Origin: Parachlamydiaceae bacterium
GTDB lineage: Bacteria > Chlamydiota > Chlamydiia > Chlamydiales > Parachlamydiaceae
DNA: 8,442 nucleotides
Assembly: GCA_013817115.1 (NCBI GenBank)
Contig: JACDDG010000088.1
Span: 1 to 8,442, forward strand
Reading direction: 5' to 3'
Of this stretch, positions 5,197 through 8,442 are shown in pieces. Every line of letters starts with the position of its first letter. The stretch's first letter is position 1. The notes under the pieces were generated by a model. The model did not search any database. It had not been told where the DNA came from and was given only the letters and a program-made list of their open reading frames with translations. A program made the position numbers and the translations under genes.

Positions 5197-5982
5197 TTAC
5201 GATTTTTTTAGAAAATTGAAGCAATTTGTGGATGTTGCTGCAGCGACTTCTTCAAGTGTCAAGCCTTTGGCTTGTGCAATGAGGGAGGCAGTTTCGGGTA
5301 GGTAGCCCGGTTCATTAACACTTCCTCGTTTGGTATGAGGAGCTAAATAAGGAGCATCTGTTTCTATAAGAAGCTGATTAAGCGGAACCCACTTGGCAAC
5401 TTCCTTGAGCTCATGGCTCTTTTTAAAAGTTACAATGCCGCTTAGTGACAAATACCATCCGCGTGCTATCACTTCTTTAGCTTCAGCTAGGGTGCCTGTG
5501 AAGCAATGTAAAACACCCGTGGCGTGTTTACCGTTAACAATATATTCTTCATCAAGAATTTGAAACAGATCTGAAAATGCATCGCGACAGTGGATAACGA
5601 CAGGGAGTTCACACTCTAATGCTAATTGCAAATAGAGCCGTAAGAAATGTTTTTGTGACTCTTGGGTCTCTTTGTAATAGTAGTAATCTAAACCTGTTTC
5701 CCCAATTGCAGCAAGATCCCCTTGGCGAGCATGATGGGCAATGAGGGGAAAAACGACTTCTCCTTCTTTTTCTGCATCATGTGGAGTCGTCGCTGCAGCA
5801 TTGAAGATCCAAGGATAACTTTTTTGAAGCAAAAGTCCACGTTCTAAGGTTTCAACATTTGTGCAAATATTCAAAATATTTGATAAATTCGCCTTTTTGG
5901 CTCTTTCCAGAATGCTATCGATGTTAGGATACAACGCCTCATCTCCAAGATGGGCGTGTGAATCAAAAAAACTAAGTGACAT
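5197..5982 (-). CDS. tatD: TatD-family metal-dependent hydrolase/DNase
   Basis: TatD proteins are cytosolic TIM-barrel metalloenzymes with deoxyribonuclease or 3'-5' exonuclease activity, linked to DNA repair and quality control. The 261 aa length is typical. Metal ligands are visible: DSHAHL at 7-12 (His9, His11), IGETGLDYY at 93-101 (Glu95), VIHCRDA at 129-135 (His131), HCFTG at 159-163 (His159) and IETDAPYLAP at 206-215 (Asp209). One deviation is TTPHDA at 65-70, where many relatives have G(V/I)HPH; the second His is kept and the first is Thr. The ATG at 5982 has GAGGA upstream, formed across the dsbD TGA stop, and the intergenic gap is only 6 bp, so translation is probably coupled. dsbD followed by tatD is also the order I recall from Chlamydia. 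Confidence 0.94.
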   Translation of the reverse strand: MSLSFFDSHAHLGDEALYPNIDSILERAKKANLSNILNICTNVETLERGLLLQKSYPWIFNAAATTPHDAEKEGEVVFPLIAHHARQGDLAAIGETGLDYYYYKETQESQKHFLRLYLQLALECELPVVIHCRDAFSDLFQILDEEYIVNGKHATGVLHCFTGTLAEAKEVIARGWYLSLSGIVTFKKSHELKEVAKWVPLNQLLIETDAPYLAPHTKRGSVNEPGYLPETASLIAQAKGLTLEEVAAATSTNCFNFLKKS

Positions 5983-5988
5983 TCGTCC

Positions 5989-8205
5989 TCACAGTTCATT
6001 CAGATGGTCAATGACTATTCCCGGGGTGAGCACCTGCGGTAAGATGCTAAATGCATTGTCGCGATTTTTCCCGGTCAAAATATAGAGTGGAACTCCATTG
6101 CGGCCAAAAGCATGTAAAGCTTTTGTGATCGTCGGGTCTTTGCTGGTCCAATCAGCCTTCATCTTAACCACTTTATGCTCACTGAGCTTTTTAGTGACGT
6201 TCAGGTTTGAAAGTACGATATGGTTGAATTGGCATATTCCACACCATTTAGCTGTGAAATCAATAAGTACCGGCGTGCCTTGCTTTTTAAGCTCTTCAAC
6301 CCGTTCGGGTGAATAGTCTTCCCAACTACTTTCATCGCTTTCTATAGTTGCCGCTGCTGTCAATGCATAAAAAGAAATTCCCATGCAGGTCAGCGTTAAA
6401 GAAATTCCAACATAGCGAGAAATTCTTGAGCAGATTGTTGTACACCAGCGGCCATATATCCAAGCACCGAAGGAAATGAGTAGCAAAGCAAATAGCAAAA
6501 TAAATAGCCCCATGTTGCCGGCTTGACCTTGAAACACCCAGAGCAACCAAATAACTGTGGCGAGCATTATAAAGCCCATCAGTTCTTTGAAAGTAACCAT
6601 CCAAGCTCCGGGTTTAGGAATAAATCGAAGTAATGAAGGATAAGCTGCCAAAAGAAGGTAGGGGAGGGCCATGCCTGCTCCAAGCGCGGTAAATATTAAC
6701 AAGGCTAGTATCGGTGGAAGCGATACAGCTAGTGCTATCGGAGCTCCTAATAAGGGGCCTGTGCAGGGTGTTGCAACAGCGGTAGCAAGAATCCCACTAC
6801 AAAACGAGCTGAATAAAGCACTCTTTTTAGCCCTGATGTTTTCCTGAGCTTGCCCTGCAATTGAAGTCAGGGATGTGCCGATTTCAAAGACTCCAAAAAA
6901 GCTTAATGCAGATAACAGGAGTAAAGCTGCAAGCATGGCAACAAATAGAGGTTCCTGAAGTTGAAATCCCCAGCCGATTGAATGGCCATATGATTGCAGT
7001 AATAAAAGAACTCCACCCAATGCCCAGAATGAGGCTATGACACCAAAGAAAAAGGCTAAGCCAAGTTGGAAAGTGATTTTGCGACTCTGACTTGCCATTT
7101 TAACAAAGCTTAAGATTTTTAGTGAGACCACGGGAAGAACGCAAGGCATCAGGTTCAGCAAAAGTCCACCCAAAAAAGCAAAAATAAATGCTAGAGGAAA
7201 ACTTAACTGAGCATCAGTATGATTTGCATTAGGTTCTGAGATTTGATTAGAGTGTAAATTGTTCTTATCTGCGAAACCAATCATCAGCTCTTTAGCATCC
7301 CTTTCAATAGGTAGATCTATATCCCAAGCTTGTTTAGTCGTGTCATTTTCAAGGACTAAGATACCTTTTAAAGTCTTTGCAGTCGATGACTCATTTTCTT
7401 TAAGAACAATGGAGGCACAATTTGGTTTATCTTCCGTGGTGCTATGAATCGCTTGATGGGTTTCATCGATAATTTGCTTGGATTCAGGAAAAAAGGTAGC
7501 TTTTTTGCAAGGAGCCAAGGAGTTATCTAGTTGAACCACGATAATTTTATTAGAGCTAAAAACCTTAATAGGGTTGCCCTTATTGTTTTTTTGTGGCGCT
7601 CTTGATCGAGCAGTGCTAAATAAATCCTTTGTGAATTGATCTTGATTTTGACGACTTAGTGATCCAGATCCGTCATCATGGGGAATCTCAAGCGAAACTT
7701 GACTTACTCCGGGGAGACAAGTCGCGTCCGAGCAAGTCAACCACTGAACACTAGCTTCGATTTTTGAGTTTTCTCCTGCAGCTAAGCTTTTAGGTGGAAT
7801 AATGCTTGCAAGAAAGACAATTTCATTTTCGTAGCCATATCCTACAACACCGTTTTGTTCAAAGCGGATTGGCGTGGGCCATTGAAGTTCGCTGGCCGTA
7901 AAACCTTCAGGTAATGTCCAATTAATCCTTACAGGCATTCCAATTTCGCCAGGATTTTTCCAGTAGCTATGCCAACCGTCGGCAATCGTCATTTTAATGG
8001 CTACTGGGAGTGGAGTATCTGGTTGAAAAGCATTTTGTTCCGCAATAAGTTGGAACTGTGCTGGATCAGCGGAAAGTTCTTGCTGTTCTTGACTGGTGTG
8101 GTCTAGAGGGGGGTTATCTGAATCTGAAGGATGGCTATAAGCCAGTGATGTAATAGATATGGATAAAGTTAAGCCTAAGAGCAGGCAAAGTTTTTTAAAT
8201 ACCAT
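5989..8205 (-). CDS. dsbD: Thiol:disulfide interchange protein DsbD, ScsB-like
   Basis: DsbD carries electrons from cytosolic thioredoxin across the inner membrane to periplasmic disulfide-handling partners. The 738 aa protein has a signal peptide (1 to about 24) and a long periplasmic N-terminal region (about 25-333). A membrane domain of about eight segments follows (about 334-620), with the redox cysteines in NLMPCVLP (Cys355) and ATPCTGP (Cys481). The C-terminal thioredoxin domain (about 625-738) has AKWCGIC (Cys655, Cys658) and the cis-proline GVP (704-706). The N-terminal region contains GWHSYWKNPGEIGMPVRINW (77-96), a pattern I associate with ScsB-type reductases more than E. coli DsbD. 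It also holds two cysteine pairs, 158/163 and 233/263. AAGGAGAG about nine bases before ATG 8205 is a good ribosome binding site. It heads the operon, with a large palindrome 68 bp upstream. Confidence 0.92.
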   Translation of the reverse strand: MVFKKLCLLLGLTLSISITSLAYSHPSDSDNPPLDHTSQEQQELSADPAQFQLIAEQNAFQPDTPLPVAIKMTIADGWHSYWKNPGEIGMPVRINWTLPEGFTASELQWPTPIRFEQNGVVGYGYENEIVFLASIIPPKSLAAGENSKIEASVQWLTCSDATCLPGVSQVSLEIPHDDGSGSLSRQNQDQFTKDLFSTARSRAPQKNNKGNPIKVFSSNKIIVVQLDNSLAPCKKATFFPESKQIIDETHQAIHSTTEDKPNCASIVLKENESSTAKTLKGILVLENDTTKQAWDIDLPIERDAKELMIGFADKNNLHSNQISEPNANHTDAQLSFPLAFIFAFLGGLLLNLMPCVLPVVSLKILSFVKMASQSRKITFQLGLAFFFGVIASFWALGGVLLLLQSYGHSIGWGFQLQEPLFVAMLAALLLLSALSFFGVFEIGTSLTSIAGQAQENIRAKKSALFSSFCSGILATAVATPCTGPLLGAPIALAVSLPPILALLIFTALGAGMALPYLLLAAYPSLLRFIPKPGAWMVTFKELMGFIMLATVIWLLWVFQGQAGNMGLFILLFALLLISFGAWIYGRWCTTICSRISRYVGISLTLTCMGISFYALTAAATIESDESSWEDYSPERVEELKKQGTPVLIDFTAKWCGICQFNHIVLSNLNVTKKLSEHKVVKMKADWTSKDPTITKALHAFGRNGVPLYILTGKNRDNAFSILPQVLTPGIVIDHLNEL

Positions 8206-8272
8206 GTTTTTTTTCTCTCCTTTTGTTGCGATGTGACGTTGGAATTATTCCCTGAATAAAGGGATAGAAATG

Positions 8273-8431
8273 TTATACCGAAGTGCGTCCAAATTTTGGT
8301 TTTTGGAGAAAGCTCCCGCGATTAAGCGATCAAAAACGACCCCATATTATAATATTGGGTCGTTTTTGATCGCTCAATCCCGGGGATTTTTCAAAGCCAA
8401 AAATCCAAAATTTGAACGCACTTCAGTATAA
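8273..8431. repeat. 159 bp near-perfect palindrome, MITE-like
   Basis: The outer arms 8273-8306 and 8397-8431 match as reverse complements at 32 of 34 positions with one extra base. The inner arms 8317-8342 and 8357-8382 match at 24 of 26. The centre, atattataatat (8344-8355), is itself a perfect palindrome. Between outer and inner arms the two sides differ. The ends read TTATA...TATAA, so the unit could be a mariner/IS630-type miniature element in a TA target with termini CCGAAGTGCGT and CTGAAGTGCGT. It contains no coding frame. Confidence 0.8.
8332..8367. terminator. Bidirectional intrinsic terminator-like core of the palindrome
   Basis: AAAAACGACCC (8332-8342) and GGGTCGTTTTT (8357-8367) form a stem preceded by an A-run and followed by a T-run, so both strands have the hairpin-plus-U-tract layout of an intrinsic terminator. 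The loop is the AT palindrome. It could separate the dsbD operon from whatever lies to the right. The function is inferred from shape only. Confidence 0.5.
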
Positions 8432-8442
8432 GTCCATTGTCT

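Noticed and set aside
6332..6604. Minus-strand open frame of 90 codons inside dsbD
   Set aside because: It is an out-of-frame reading of the DsbD membrane region; the in-frame protein is clearly conserved.

Overview
This 8.4 kb AT-rich window looks like chromosome from an environmental (amoeba-associated) member of the Chlamydiae, or a close relative. The main support is the phosphatidylserine decarboxylase: from memory it resembles the chlamydial Psd type along its length, with an SFNDFF/RKLKP.ARP block, a DYHRFHFP block and a G(A/G)STxVLLF cleavage site. A DsbD-like gene directly followed by tatD is also the order I remember from Chlamydia. The assignment rests on protein resemblance and recalled gene order, not on any search.

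All recognised protein-coding genes lie on the minus strand, so they read from right to left. At the right end, dsbD (a ScsB-like thiol:disulfide reductase), tatD (metal-dependent nuclease), a small secreted protein and psd are packed with gaps of 6 and 13 bp and then a 20 bp overlap. They look like one envelope/housekeeping operon. Upstream of dsbD is a 159 bp near-perfect palindrome that resembles a miniature transposable element and contains a bidirectional terminator-like core.

Downstream of psd, in the same direction, is a two-gene type IV toxin-antitoxin (abortive infection) module, AbiEi then AbiEii, coupled by an ATGA stop/start overlap. It has its own candidate promoter, which is overlapped by a 12 bp perfect inverted repeat that fits an antitoxin operator. 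Next comes rpsT (ribosomal protein S20) with a hairpin just after its stop codon.

The left 1.9 kb is a mobile-element scrapyard. It starts with the 3' end (domains V and VI) of a group II intron on the plus strand. About 390 bp without a gene follow, then an FAD-dependent monooxygenase on the minus strand. Just upstream of the monooxygenase start, on the opposite strand, is a decayed C-terminal piece of a Tn3-family transposase. A 19 bp perfect inverted repeat (22 of 23 bp when extended) brackets the monooxygenase and the transposase remnant. The monooxygenase therefore looks like an accessory gene carried in by, or stranded between, mobile elements. No CRISPR array, tRNA or rRNA gene was seen.
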